A stretch of 64,000 nt of DNA from Nephrocerus scutellatus (lineage: Eukaryota; Arthropoda; Insecta; Diptera; Pipunculidae): NCBI GenBank assembly GCA_947095585.1, contig OX352762.1:29798669-29862668 (forward strand), given 5' to 3'. Every line of letters begins with the position of its first letter. Within the stretch, counting starts at the first letter, position 1. The translations under genes and the position numbers were made by a program. The notes beneath the pieces are model-generated. The model did no database searches and had not been told where the DNA came from. It saw nothing but the letters and a program-made list of their open reading frames with translations. Positions 39,964 to 51,341 of this stretch are shown here, in pieces.

Positions 39964-40866
39964 CTATGTAAGCCTTCCAGCTAAGCTTCCTATCAAGATC
40001 ACTCCGAGATATTTGGTGCTGGAGGTGAGGCTGAGACTTTTTCCATTTAGTTTTGGAAGGATAAAGGCCGGTATCTTAGATTTAGTGGTGAACAAAACCA
40101 TTTCGGTCTTCCCAGGATTGACTCCAAGTCCACAGCTTGTTGCCCAGGAGCTGACTCTACACAGGGCCCTTTCCATGACTTCACTGATCAAGGAAAGGTA
40201 TTGGCCTGATACGAGTATAACCCCGTCATCTGCATACGCAACTACCTTCGTCCTGTCCTCTTCAAGTTTTAGTAGCATTTCATTAATTACCAACAGCCAC
40301 AGTAAGGGAGGGATGACCCCTCCTTGAGGTGTGCCTCTGTCGACTCGTTTGGTAATGTTACAGCTACCAAGATTGGCATGTATAATCCTGCTGCCGAGCA
40401 TGGATATGATCCATTGTGTAAGGAAGGATTCCACTCCAGACTCCTTGGTCAGAGCTTCCTTGATGGACTCAATGTGAACATTGTTGAAAGCCCCTTCTAT
40501 ATCTAAAAAGGCGGCTAGAGTAAACTGTTTGTAGTTAATCGTGCGATCAATCGTTCGCACTACCTCATGGAGGGCAGTCTCCGTGGACCTGCCCTTAAGA
40601 TATGCGTGTTGAGATCTCAATGCTTTTGTGACTTCAAATCGTTGCCTTATATGATTATCTAGAATTCGCTCCAGCGCCTTTAGCAAGCACAATGAGAGAC
40701 TTAGAGGCCTGAAATCCTTTGCTGATTCATGGCCTCTTCTGCCTGCTTTGGGTATGAAAACCACCTGGACTCCTCTCCAGCTACGGGGGACATAACTGAA
40801 TAGGAGACAGCTTCTAAGAATCTTCATTAGCCAGATTGTTGACAGCTCCAGCGGCATGTGTAGCAT
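39964..40866 (-). pseudogene. LINE reverse transcriptase
   Basis: A 300-codon open frame covering the RT core: AKDFRPLSLSLCLLKALERI, HAYLKGRSTETALHEV, AAFLDIEGAFNNV (first Asp), RGTPQGGVIPPLLWLLVINE and VVAYADDGVILVSG (YADD). The frame opens in mid-domain and ends soon after the thumb (STKYLGVIL) by frameshift, so no complete protein is encoded although the RT motifs are intact. Confidence 0.88.
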
Positions 40867-41232
40867 AATCGGCTGTATACCATCTAGGCCAGGAGACTTA
40901 TAGGCCGAAAACTATAAAAATATACACACGGTCAAGGGATTTGCACCCTTATAATGCTCAGCACAGCGGGGGCGTTAGGAAATTAGGGAGGGTAAAAGAT
41001 GAGATGTCTATGCACTGCAGATCAAACAAATGCGGAAACACAGAGTCGGGCAATTAATTCCACATAATTATTGTGCGGCTAAACAAGAAACCCGTGAATT
41101 GGTTAGTATGTCCGAAGATATAAAGAAAATATTAATATAAAATATATAATTAAAAAATAGTATCGTGATTTATCTTTGTTGTTATTAATGTTATTAGATG
41201 ATTTTAATGTTTTGCGTTTATTTTACAGAACA

Positions 41233-41310
41233 ATGGCCTGCAAGAAGCGAAAGCCGATCTCCTTTTATCAACAGGGAGACATATTAAAGAGATTTGACAT
41301 GTCAAATTAA
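41233..41310 (+). pseudogene. Tigger B transposase N-terminus
   Basis: 25 codons beginning MACKKRKPISFYQQ and ending RFDMSN before TAA. This matches the start of Tigger/CENP-B-type helix-turn-helix domains (KRKxISxxQKxDIIKRFD pattern). Downstream DNA is non-coding, so this copy is internally deleted. Confidence 0.75.
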
Positions 41311-41466
41311 ATAAGTTTTAAATAAAATAAAAAAATAAATATTTACAGTCTTTGGAACCAATGTATTACAAAAGTATTAAATCATATGGAAAATATTTGT
41401 TTCGAATTGCTAAACAAAATAAATTTTCTTTTATCTTTGGAACCAATCTACCATCTATTGTATAGG

Positions 41467-41753
41467 AAGCCTGCGGAAAAGAATTCAGTTGCTGCGCATA
41501 AACTACTGTGCATGTTGGTCAAAAATTCAGCTTTGCAGCCAAAGAAGCGCAGCGTATCGGATAAAAATGCAGTAAAAAAATCGGAGGCGCAATTTACGCA
41601 TCCACTATAAATTGGATGCAATTCCACAAATGTCATTTATCTACAAGCAGACTGTAAGTCGGTTAAAAATGCAGCCGCAATTTTGTGCATACCGACTGCC
41701 TGTCAATTTTTGTGCAGCACAAGCTGCTCAGCTGCTGAATTCTTGACCGCAGC
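41467..41753. mobile_element. MITE nested in Tigger B
   Basis: The left end is GCCTGCGGAAAAGAATTCAG and the right end, inverted, is GGCTGCGGTCAAGAATTCAG; both continue with GCTG. The 287 bp body is non-coding. Its boundaries match the point where Tigger A runs uninterrupted (GTATAGGAATATATGAG near 38185). Confidence 0.7.
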
Positions 41754-41850
41754 CGAATATACGAGTATACGATATTCTTTCGTTTTGCTTACAATATTTT
41801 TAGAACTAAATATGGATGTTAATCGGAATTATAGCGTAGTCTTAGGTCGA

Positions 41851-44095
41851 GACATGTAAACAGTGCTATTTGTGGAGCGTGGAGTGTGGACCGTGGACTG
41901 TGTTTCCTCTCCATTGGCATCGTCAATTGCTTTTCGTATTGTTTGTGTGGTAATTAAATCAACATGGCCGCCACTTGTTGGATGCTCGTAAAGTGAAAAA
42001 ATGTTTTTATCATTTGTTAAAATTAACTATTAAGTTGTTTTGCTTTGTTCTATACAAAGATAAAAAACAAATCAATTTGACAAGCTATTTTTTAATTATA
42101 AAATAACTTTGATGTAATTTACAAGGTGTGAATCTGAAATTGTGGAATTTCAAAAACAGCGCAAGGCAAGAGCAAAAGGTTAATTTTTAAGTTTTCTTTT
42201 GTTTTTGGCAATACCGATTTAATTGCGGTAGCACCTTGCCCGTACGAGTTATGTCTGAAATTCATTCGCGAACGTCTTTCGTTTTTCATTTACATATTAC
42301 CAGTGCCAGTGCTAGTTTTGTATTTAAAAGCAATATTGTGTGAAAAATAGCTTGGTTGGTTTATTTTATTTCTTATTAGTCGCTCACAAGATTACTTTGT
42401 TTCATCGTTTTTGGATAAAAACGGTCGAATGTTTTGGTATCGTCGCCCTATTTAAATCAAGTGCTGTTTTTTATTTAATGATGAAGTGATATAAAAGAAA
42501 ATAGTAACAAATCCGTTTAATAAGCAACAAAGAAAACAAAAAAAAGGTTTTTATTACCAATTCTTTCTTTTTCCATGCCTGTGCCTGTCCCATTCATCCA
42601 TCGGTGGTAGCCAATAGATGGTTTCACGGTTTTCGTTTCGCAGTGTTCGGTTGTTTACTTTTTTTTGTAGCCGTAGTCGATTGTGGAAGGAGTTTAGTTA
42701 AATTTGCTTTATGTACCTCAGTCAGCACTTAAAATATCATTCTAGCATCTAGCTCCAAATTCTACTCCAATTATTCATTTTCATCGTTATTACTGTGGTG
42801 CTACAGCTAGCCAAAAATTCGTCTCTTGGTTTAAATCGCTATATTGTTTCCATCAGCGACTAAAGTAAAAAAAAGATTAAATAAAACAAAGAAACACCGT
42901 GAAGAAGAGCTAAGTTTGTTGAAATCGGGAAAGAAGTGAGATTCGGCGAAAGCCGATGATGATTTCATGTGAACGGCATTTTGCTTCCTTTGCATGAAAA
43001 AATCTAAAACAATGAAATGCAATAAATATATAAATAAATAAAAGTGTCATTTCAGTGAAATATTTAGTTGTGAATTTGCTGTATAGATTTTTGATGTATG
43101 CTATTTTTCTAATTTAGATAATTAATTCAACTTATGAGATCATACAAACAACTTTTTTTTGCAACATTTAATTGAGTTCATGTAACATCAACGCATACAT
43201 ACTTCCTATTTGGTAGTTGCAGTGGGCTCTGAACAACTTAAAGCGATTCTGGATTACTTGCATTTTAAATTCTTTCGTCTTCCTAGTTAAAATCCATGAA
43301 ATAAAGATAACGTGTTTTTAAAAACCCTTTAAAGGAAAATTTAAACAATACATGGAAAACGCTTCAATCACACAAAGGTAAGATAAGAAAATTTCAGACG
43401 TGGCGGTTTGTTCATCTAGTGAAGGTATTCCATACCTATACATTATTTAAACGGCAATTGACTTCTAAAACATTTTTAATTCATCGTTGATTGGGTACCA
43501 AGTCAACTTTCGACTCATTCAGGCTTGCGGCTCTAGCTTGTCTGTGATATATGTTACACTAGTTTTCATTTCTGTATTTACTATACAACGAAACTAAAAT
43601 AATTAAAGGTGACGAGCTTATCGAAGTTTTTACCTACTTCTATCTATATACAATTAAGTGCTTGCAAATGTAAAAACTGCGGATGTAAATAGGGTCAAAG
43701 TAAATCTTGTTCAATTTTCACAAAATTTTTAGAAATACAATTTTTAATTTATAAAATAAAACTTGGTGAATCTGGAGTCCTTGTACCCTTTGCCAAGTCT
43801 CTATTCATCTCTCGCCCTGACCGGCCTTTTTTAATTGAAAAATACCTAAATTGATACCAAACAGTTACATAATTCAAACCCCTTTAAACTTCAATAAATA
43901 TAGTAAACAAATAACAAATAATTTTCTTTAATTAAAATACAGGCAATCACAATATAACATGTTAGTTACATTCCTGAAAACCGTGTTATAAGGCTCCTAT
44001 CTTCTATCGTGATCGGGAATTTACCTAATTTTGAATTGCAGGTAGATAGGTTATGTTCAGGGGTCATAGATGTTTCTTATGCCTCCTTCGATTAA
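41851..44095. other. 2.2 kb of AT-rich DNA without recognised features
   Basis: No open frame with recognisable motifs, no terminal repeats and no family R modules. It is less repeat-like than its surroundings and could hold non-coding exon or promoter sequence of an unseen host gene, for example the CGAACGTCTTTCG and CAGTGCCAGTGC region near 42270-42310. Nothing supports a specific call. Confidence 0.4.
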
Positions 44096-44390
44096 TTAAA
44101 ACCGTACCCGAAACCTTACCCACGGGTAAGCTACCAAAATGGCCCGATCGCTTCCAAATTTTTACAGAAAGTCATAAAAGATACACATGCGAACAAAATT
44201 TAAAGAAAAAAATTTATATGCGAGCCTGAGACGCGATACCTATCAAATTTAATAGAACGTGTTCTCGTCAACACATGTGCGCAAACTTTGAATTAAATAG
44301 GGCTTAGGGAAGTGGTATAATATTAATCACAATATTCCGCCAACCAGCCACAAACAAACAACCAAATGTGCACACGAAGTTAATATAGAT
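44096..44390 (+). repeat. Family R fragment, decayed
   Basis: It has CCGATCGCTTCCAAATTTTT and GATACACATGCGAAC words, a degenerate (CCAG)n and the terminus CACGAAGTTAATATAG. Several modules are shortened. Confidence 0.65.
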
Positions 44391-44582
44391 AACTTGGAAA
44401 ATTATAATGCTTTTAGTCGATTTGGTAGAAAATATATAACGGTGTCAGACTGCTTTACTTTATTTAAAATACTCATGTTATTAGCTAGGTCACTCATTTA
44501 AAGTGACATTTTGTGCTTCGACGTGGTCTTCACCAATTTTAATTCAAATGTACACACAGTAGACGCTCGATATCATCATCAT

Positions 44583-45797
44583 ATTTGGCTCTACAACCGG
44601 GTTCCGGTCCTGGCCTCCCGCAAAAAGTCTCTCCACCGGTCCCGATTTCGAGCCGATGTCATCCAGTTTGGCATCCCTAAACTCTGGGCGTCCTGGTCTA
44701 CGCCATTCTTCCAGCGTAGGCTTGGCCGGCCTCGTTGTCGTGTTCCATAAATCCTACCGCAAAGGACTTTCCGAGCAGGATCCTCTTCGCTCATGCGAGC
44801 TAGGTGTCCTGCCCACCGGAGCCTACCGAGCTTAATTTTCTTCACGATGTCGATATCGAGGTAACGCTCGTAGATCTCATCATTATAGAGTCTCCGGAAT
44901 CGTCCTTCCTCACATACGGGGCCAACAATTCTCCGTAAGACTTTTCTCTCGAACGCGGCTAAGAGGTCAGAATGCTTTTTGCTAAGCACCCAAGTCTCGG
45001 ATCCATATGTAAGTACTGGTATGACCATTGTCTTATATATCAGCAGCTTGGATGTTATGGTTAAGTTCCTGGATTTGAAGAGTCTTGATAGGCTATAGTA
45101 GGCTTTGTTGGCTTTAAGCAACCGTGCGCGTATTTCTGGTTCCATGCTGCTATCGGCTGCTATAGTTGACCCGAGATAGTTAAAGGATTGCACTACTTCA
45201 AATTCGCGCTCCACTATCTGAATTGAGTGACCAATGTTGGATCTTCCACTCGCAGACGTGGCCACCATATACTTTGTTTTGCGCTCATTTATGTGCAGTC
45301 CCAGATTTCGTGCCGCCTTTCTTGATAAAAGCTTCCTGTACAGCTCTTTGGTTTCTACCAACGATGACAATATCGTCTGCGTAAGCCAGTATCTGAATGG
45401 ACTTGTAGAGGATTGTTCCTCTCGCCGTTATGTCAGAGTCTCGGATCACTTTCTCTAACGCCAGGTTGAAGAGGACGCAGGCCAGTCCATCCCCTTGTCG
45501 GAGCCCGTTATAGATGTTGAATGGGCTTGATAGTGATCCGGATATTTTTACTTGGCTTATTACATTGGTCATGGTCAACCTACATAGTCGTGTCAGTTTA
45601 TTTGGGATGCCGAATTCTCTCATGGCTTTATAAAGTTCTACTCTGGCTATGCTATCATAGGCGGCTTTAAAGTCTATAAAAAGATGGTGTAGTGAGTTTT
45701 GAAACTCTAGACATTTTTCCATCACCTGCCTTAGGGTGTAAATCTGATCAGTTGTTGATTTGCCTGGGATGAAGCCACATTGGTATGGACCAATGAT
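44583..45797 (-). pseudogene. LINE copy C: reverse transcriptase C-terminal half
   Basis: Minus-strand frames 45725-45285 and 45370-44591 overlap through a frameshift. The first has MEKCLEFQNSLHHLFIDFKA, LRQGDGLACVLFNLALEKVI and ILAYADDIVIVG (YADD). The second has LLSRKAARNLGLHINERKTK, SFNYLGSTIAADSSME and the C-terminal LGRLRWAGHLARM. It ends with a CCCGGTTGTAGAGCC sequence and a TGATGATGAT tail near 44583, so the 3' end is complete. The 5' part stops at about 45797, where Tigger C begins. Same family as copies A and D. Confidence 0.88.
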
Positions 45798-46047
45798 GAA
45801 GCTCGATATAGTGAACTAATAAAAACAGGGCCTGTTTATTGGAGCGAGATTGTTCATTATAATCAACATTGTTTATCATTTAAAAAAAAAATTTTTTACA
45901 AAACAATTTATTCAATAAATAAAAAAAGTAACTTAATAAAAAATTTACTTAATCAAATAACAAAAATATTTACATCAAACTTAAACTATGCTAAAATAGT
46001 TAGTCAGTTTTGTTTGCTTTTTCTTTACATTGAAATCAATTAGTATC

Positions 46048-47230
46048 TTACTTATTACTAGTTGCCCATTCAACAACTTTCAAATATTTCAATATAGCAT
46101 CTCTAGAATATACTGAACAAATCGGATGATCTGTATCTGGTTGCTGTTCTTCTTCGCCTTCGTTTTCAGCTTCTTTAATATCTGACGATATGTGAACTTC
46201 GTTCCAATTGTTCAAATCAATTGCCGCATATGTTACTCCTTGATTTATATGGTTTAGAAGATGAATCACTTCTTCGGCTACCGTGTTAGCATTAGACGCT
46301 AAATTGGTTCGAAGAATACTGAGGGGTATTTCATCTTTATCCTCAAAATCGTCCGACGAGTCTTCTTCAAACGAAAGGATGTTTTTTCAAAATGCTGCTG
46401 CCAAGTTAAAAAAAAGCTTCTTTTATTGATACTTTCTTAATAGCTCCACAAAGGTTTTCTGAAGAAAAAACGTAATTTTATTTATCATTCAAGAAAATGT
46501 TTAAATATCTGTGACATTTTCAGAAGCAAAAATTGATAGCAGCAAATTCTTCCTATAAAAAAGTTTCCTCAGGCGGATGACATTTTGATCCATAGGCTGA
46601 ATTAGTGGTGTTACATTGGGAGGCACGTACATGACTGAAATGCTACAATCTGGAGTTTGAAGTTCACTTTCTGGAGGATGGCTGGGGGCATTGTCAAAAA
46701 TTAACAAAACCTTAACTCGCAAGCCGTTTTGGCGAATAAAACGTTGTACTTCCGGAACAAACAGATTATGGAACCAGTCCTTAAAAATTGCTGAAATTAC
46801 CATGCCAATTTGAAGTTCTTGTAATGTACAGGCAAGAACACATTTTTAAACGCACGAGTTTTCTGTGATTTTCCTATGACAAGTGGTTTTACTTTGTGGT
46901 GACATGTAGCATTAGCACACGCTAAAAATGTGATTCTTTGCTCTCTGTTTTTTTGTCCTGGAGCAGTTTTACGCTCGATGCAACATAAGTCTTCTCTGGG
47001 AGAAGCTTCATCAGTGTAATGAAGTTGTTCCTTTGTTAGTTGCAACACTAACATTTTTTCTTTTCTTTTTCTTTTTAAAAGGACATACGAGTTCTGGTTG
47101 AGATGACAACTTATCGCCAGATATCTTTAGGTATCGAACACCATACCTTTTCATAAACTTCTGCAGCCAACCATCACTTGCGACGAAACCAGATTCATTT
47201 TTGTTTATGTCTGTGATAATAGCAATTACT
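46048..47230 (-). pseudogene. Tigger C transposase, broken
   Basis: Minus order: DNA-binding end FVASDGWLQKFMKRYGVRYL (about 47190-47130); DDE part KTAPGQKNREQRITFLACAN and HHKVKPLVIGKSQKTRAFKN (47054-46797); after a frameshift VLLIFDNAPSHPPESELQ with the second catalytic Asp and VPPNVTPLIQPMDQNVI with the third (46803-46501); then an acidic C-terminal tail (46269-46048). The first Asp block appears as YTDEASPRE, with the usual ADETGLF altered. Frameshifts and the altered motif mean it is inactive. Confidence 0.85.
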
Positions 47231-47429
47231 TTTTACGTTTTAGCGCTAGTCCACACATAGGTCCATGTTTGTTACGTTGCTACAAAAACCACTTGTATTG
47301 CTTGTTTTCCATGTTCGGAAGTTTGGATGCACTTAGTGTTTTCCTATTGCTAGCTCTATAGCAGGACATGCAACTTTGCTGTATGGCCTCTCTTTTTAAA
47401 TTCTCTCTATAATACCCCGGGCCCTGAGA

Positions 47430-47720
47430 TGTGGGCTTCACACAAGTTTATTAAAAAAAATTAACCCATTTTCATTAAATTGCACAGGGCCCTGAGGCCC
47501 GAGGGGGGCTCTGTAAATTTTTTAAAAATGGACAACATTTTTTGTACAATTTTTGGAGTAAACGGGCCCTGAGGGGTGCCCATGTAAAATCCCTGAGGCC
47601 CGAGGGGTGCCCATATAAATTTTTTAAAAATTAGCTCGTTTTTCTTTAAATTTTAAACACATATGTATCTCCTATTAGAGAATTTACAAGAAAAATTTGA
47701 ATTTTTATGGGGTTTTTTTT
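47430..47720 (-). repeat. Family R fragment inside Tigger C
   Basis: Repeated GGGCCCTGAGGCCCGAGGGG blocks and GTGCCCATATAAATTTTTTA, ending with CTATTAGAGAATTTAC and TTTTTATGGGGTTTTTTT, the family R left end in inverted orientation. Confidence 0.7.
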
Positions 47721-48082
47721 TTGTTTTTACTACAGGCGGTAGAATTAGCTACTCCATATTTTTTAACCAAAAATGTAACTGCAATACCTTAAATTATTGT
47801 TTTGCTTACAGTATTAGGGTATAATAACAACTTTTTTTTTAATTACCGTCCGACAATTGCTTTAAAATTTATTTTTTTCTTTGCTTACGAGACACAACAC
47901 AACCAACCAACAAACAACCTTAAACTTCGTAGCTTGTAATAGTGCAAGATACACGCATAACACGATGAGTAGAACAAACGAAAGATTTGGACGATGGTAT
48001 ATATAATGCTGCATGGCACTTTAAGTTTTAACTGTTTTTTGCATGCTGAAAGACTAGGAAACAAAAAAACTTGAGTTCACTG

Positions 48083-48336
48083 TATCGATATTTTTTTTGT
48101 TCACTATTTAGAGTAGCCTGCATAAAATATTGTGTCTTCACTATATTGGATTGTTCACTTTATCTTATTAACTTTATCGCGTGTCTACTGTGAGTATGTA
48201 TTTTTTAAAATAAAACGTGTGGTCTTTGGTCGGTTACTTTGATATTAGAATTTAAGCTTTATTAAATAATCAATAATCGCCAACCCAGTTGTTGGTATGA
48301 CAAACTTATTTTTGCGTTTAATTTATTTTACCATTG
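48083..48336. other. AT-rich flank with repeated TTCACTAT words
   Basis: GTTCACTATTTAG, CTTCACTATATTG and GTTCACTTTATC follow within 80 bp beyond the Tigger C end and resemble Tigger termini, possibly remains of an older insertion. Confidence 0.4.
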
Positions 48337-48645
48337 GCGCTGTGGCTTTAGTGGTTAGTGCGTTGGACTTCTGAGCAGGAGGTTCGCTGTTCGAATCCCA
48401 GAAAACCCAAAAAAAAAATGTTCAGGTTTCCCACCCACCTTTCGCAAATGTCTGACAAACGTCCGAGAATAATAATTGTCACGGTAAGCTTTTCAATTTG
48501 TCTTTCGGATACGACAATAAATTGTAGGTCCCTTCCATTTGTGTACAGAAATATAACATGTACAACACGAGCGGTCGCGAGAAGCTAGGCCTGGACCCTG
48601 GACCGCATTAGTCTGTCGCGCCGCATATAATTATTAACTCTGCTT
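48337..48645 (+). mobile_element. tRNA-derived SINE, copy 1
   Basis: The head GGCGCTGTGGCTTTAGTGGT followed by TAGTGCGTTGGACTTCTGAG resembles the D-arm and anticodon part of a tRNA, and GTTCGAATCCC is a good B box. The body contains CACGGTAAGCTTTTCAATT, TTGTAGGTCCCTTCCATTTG and GTCGCGAGAAGCTAGG, ending near GTCGCGCCGCATA. It aligns with copies at 49560-49850 and 55432-55735. It is not a functional tRNA: the acceptor stem does not close. Confidence 0.8.
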
Positions 48646-49559
48646 CAACTGTATAGGTACAACATTTTTCAAGGGTATGGGATTCATTATTTCCAAATAT
48701 TATACGTGAATTGATCATTTCTTGCTGCTAACTGTTTGTCTATAATGTTGCGAAAAGAAGTAAGAATGAATTTATTAGAACTAGTATCCCATTTATACAA
48801 ATAATTTATGGGCTTTAAAGTGAAAAATTTAAAAAAAAATTGAAATAGAGGTACCTTTATTATGGTTTTTTTCACCTACATCTCCATTTTATAATTTTTC
48901 GTTTTTATGCAAATACATACATTAAAGAAACATTTCTGGGTAAAATTTGGAAATCAGCATGTGTGTGTTGCTTCTGGCTTTTGGCTTGTCGTCAAACCGT
49001 GTGATACATTTTTAACCCTCTTCCTTAAGCCCGTTCAAACTTTGCACATATGTGTATCACATATAACACTTCCTTCTTCTAAATTTTCTATTAAAATTTG
49101 GAAGCCCCAGGGTCGTGGGCCTCCCATAAAAATATCTTTATGTTTGCCGTGGCTCACCAGTTGAAGCGCTGTTTGAAAGAAGGACAAAGGTGTAGCAGTC
49201 CTCTTTTTGTATTGTTTTGCAAAAATAAACGTGAGCTGCCCATAGAACCCCAAAAAATTACGGCTATAATCTCATAGCACCACATTACATCTGCTTCATT
49301 AATTTTCTAAAGCTACAATTCCCGATTTTTATATTTAGTTGAAACTTCAACCGCTGCAGTCGATTCGCGTACTGCCATCCATTTGGTTATTATTTTTTTT
49401 TTGGTCCTTGACAAAAATAATGCCGCAAATAATACCAGCTCAAGAAAGAATTTAAATATTATTTAAACCGGTATTTTGACTGCTGTTTGGTTTGGTTGGC
49501 TACATATCTACACTTTTGGCTATTGCACAAAAATATCGAATATTCAGTTTTATCAAGGT
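48646..49559. other. AT-rich DNA with a family R fragment
   Basis: At about 49010-49135 (minus orientation) a family R module is recognisable: CTTTGCACATATGTGTATCA, TCTATTAAAATTTGGAAGCC and GTGGGCCTCCCATAAAAATA. Otherwise no feature seen. Confidence 0.55.
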
Positions 49560-49850
49560 TTTCATTCGACATAATAATAATTTGTCGGGAAAGACCGTTG
49601 CGGCCTAGCTCTCGCGACCATTTGTGTTGTGCATATATAATTTTGCACACACAAAAATACCTACCTATAATTTAATGCCGTATCCGAACGGCTAACTGAG
49701 AAGCTTCCTGTGAGAAATTATTACTCTTGGATGTTTGTTAGAAATTCGCGAGAGTTGGGACCGTGAAATATACTTTTGCTGTTTTCTGGGATTCGAACTA
49801 AGAACCCCCTACTCAGAAATCCATGCACTTACAACTTAGCCACATGTTAT
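49560..49850 (-). mobile_element. tRNA-derived SINE, copy 2
   Basis: In minus orientation it has the B box in GTTCGAATCCCAG, then GTCCCAACTCTCGCGAATTT, GTTAGCCGTTCGGATACGGC and GGTCGCGAGAGCTAGGCCGC. The A-box head is decayed. Confidence 0.75.
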
Positions 49851-50225
49851 TCAAGATGCCTTCAATAAAAGCTACCTCGCAGACCTTCTAGAGTGTTTAT
49901 TGTTTTGGACGACCTTTTTTTGTCGTTTCAATTATGTTAGTTCGAATTTGATTATTTAAATTTGTTAAAAGTAGTGCAACTTCACCAGAACGTTAATTAA
50001 AGGCATTCAGAGAATTGGATAAAGAGCGCATTTACTAACAGTTATTTATTCACGGACCCCAGGTTTAATGAATAAATTTTTTACTTTCGTCTGGAATATA
50101 CAACTCGAAATGCATGCATAGTGCACTGTTGGAAAAATTACCTCCACATCAGTTTAGTGATACTTTACAAATTCCTTTTGAAGGAGTTAAGCGCAGACGT
50201 ACTTTGTACTTTGTTTTTATTAAAT
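49851..50225. other. AT-rich DNA, nothing recognised
   Basis: No gene, RNA or terminal repeat detected. Confidence 0.4.
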
Positions 50226-50804
50226 ACTGGCTATTCCCGGGCGGTTCGCTACCCGTACCTGGGATAGGAGATGTACTATAGTCTATATTCTATAACATTC
50301 CCCACCTTCCAATAATTTACATTGAAATTACATAAAAATTGGTTTGTAAATGTTTCTAAAGTTAAAATTTTATATTCACCCCCACCCATTCCATGCTACC
50401 ACGGAGTTGTGGTGTACTATAGCCTATAATCTTCCCCACCCTGCCAATAATGTAAATTAAAAATTTCATACAAATTTATTTGTAAATGTGGCTAATACAA
50501 ACAAGTTACATTCCCATTTAGGGACTGTTAAGGGGGGTCTATGTAGCCTATTACGTATCGCCACATGCTAATAATACACATTGAAAATTTCATTAAAATC
50601 GGTAAGGGGGTGCACTATAGCATATAACCATTCTCCACCTGCCTATAGTATACATGGCAAATTTCATTGAAATCAGTTTGTAAATGTGGCTGATATTGAT
50701 ACATTACACCCCAGGTTGGTGGAAGCCTATAACTATCCTTCACCTTCCAATAATATGCATTGAAAATTTAATAAAAATCGGTTGGTTGGTGAGTTTCAAT
50801 AAAT
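50226..50804 (-). mobile_element. Degenerate Helitron-like element with internal tandem units
   Basis: The left edge ACTGGCTATTCCCGGGCGGT resembles an inverted Helitron 3' end (CTAG changed to CTGG, GC hairpin before it). Inside, about four units of roughly 110-130 bp recur, each with CCTATAAC, CACCTTCCAATAAT, TTGAAAATTTCATAAAA and TTTGTAAATGTGGC-like words. No open frame. Confidence 0.45.
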
Positions 50805-50806
50805 TA

Positions 50807-51341
50807 CAGTACGACCTCGGCTAATGCAACCCTCAATTAGCGCAACTTCCCTCGAACATAGCAACACCCAAATTCTTGTCATAGTTGACTCAGTAAACGC
50901 AACTCCGAAAAAAATTGCTCAATAAACGCAGCTAGGGTTTACTGATTTCCTACTTGGTTTCTTTTTCATCTAATTTTTCACACATTTTGTGTCTGGGCAA
51001 AATTTTTTTAATCTGTTTTTATTATTTCGCGTAAGGTAATTTGCAGTTATAGGTACCGTGTCTGGTTTGTTTCTTTTGCTTTTTGTTTCTTTTTATAGTT
51101 AGCGCACGCTTCAAGGGATTTTCACCCTTATACTGCGTGGGCTGGAAAAGATTTGGATAGGAGGAGGAAAGTGCGGGAATCGAACTCAATGTCCTCCGAG
51201 TGGAAGCTTGTTTTATTATCATTTACTTGAATTCGTTGTTTTTCATCTTTAACTCGGAAATTTGTGACTCGGTTTTCGCAACAAACTCAGTTAAAGCAAC
51301 AGCCCCGATATCTATTAGTTGCTTTAACCGAGGTCGTGCGG
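50807..51341. mobile_element. Tigger/pogo-like MITE with TA target duplication
   Basis: The left end is CAGTACGACCTCGGCTAATG and the right end, inverted, is CCGCACGACCTCGGTTAAAG, both continuing with CAAC. TA flanks both ends (50805-50806 and 51342-51343). CAATTAGCGCAAC, AGTAAACGCAAC and AATAAACGCAGC form a subterminal repeat. The interior carries a tRNA-like fragment (51100-51220). Confidence 0.75.
51100..51220 (-). repeat. tRNA-like SINE fragment
   Basis: The minus strand has GAGTTCGATTCCCGCAC, a good B box, followed by CCCACGCAGTATAAGGGTG and AAAATCCCTTGAAGCG. A similar AAGGGATTTGCACCCTTATA occurs near 40940 by the LINE in Tigger B. Confidence 0.5.

Larger units (their letters stand above)
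38545..41100 (-). mobile_element. RNase H-bearing LINE (LOA/I-like), decayed
   Basis: In minus orientation reverse transcriptase (40866-39964) is followed by an RNase H domain (about 39221-38766) and a 3' UTR ending near 38550 in TAGGTAGG-type sequence. RT followed by RNase H is characteristic of I, LOA and related clades. The region between the two domains has stops and frameshifts. A related 3' end occurs at 57121-57372. The 5' part before RT is missing or unrecognisable. Confidence 0.8.
38281..41850 (+). mobile_element. Tigger-like DNA transposon B, split by a LINE and a MITE
   Basis: It starts directly after Tigger A with CTCGTTTTGCGTCGCTACAA and TACTTAGGAATACAT, matching the left end of A at about 32393-32445. 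It contains a LINE at about 38545-41100, a transposase start at 41233, and a MITE at about 41467-41753. The end near 41760-41850 (CTTTCGTTTTGCTTACAA, TTTTTAGAACTAA) matches the right end of A. A (CATA)n microsatellite is at about 38338-38368. The central transposase is deleted. Confidence 0.65.
45809..48082 (-). mobile_element. Tigger-like DNA transposon C
   Basis: The ends read TAGTGAACTAA at 45809 and, inverted, CAGTGAACTCAAG at 48082, with TA on both sides (45807-45808 and 48083-48084) as expected of pogo/Tigger elements. The transposase is on the minus strand (about 47230-46048). A family R fragment is nested at 47430-47720. It abuts LINE copy C. Confidence 0.75.

Noticed and set aside
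42831..43022. Small minus-strand frame in the unannotated 42 kb region
   Set aside because: 63 codons without motif or coding bias; not enough to support a gene.
48337..48410. Possible tRNA gene
   Set aside because: A and B boxes are present but the acceptor stem does not pair, and two more copies with the same long body show it is a SINE head.
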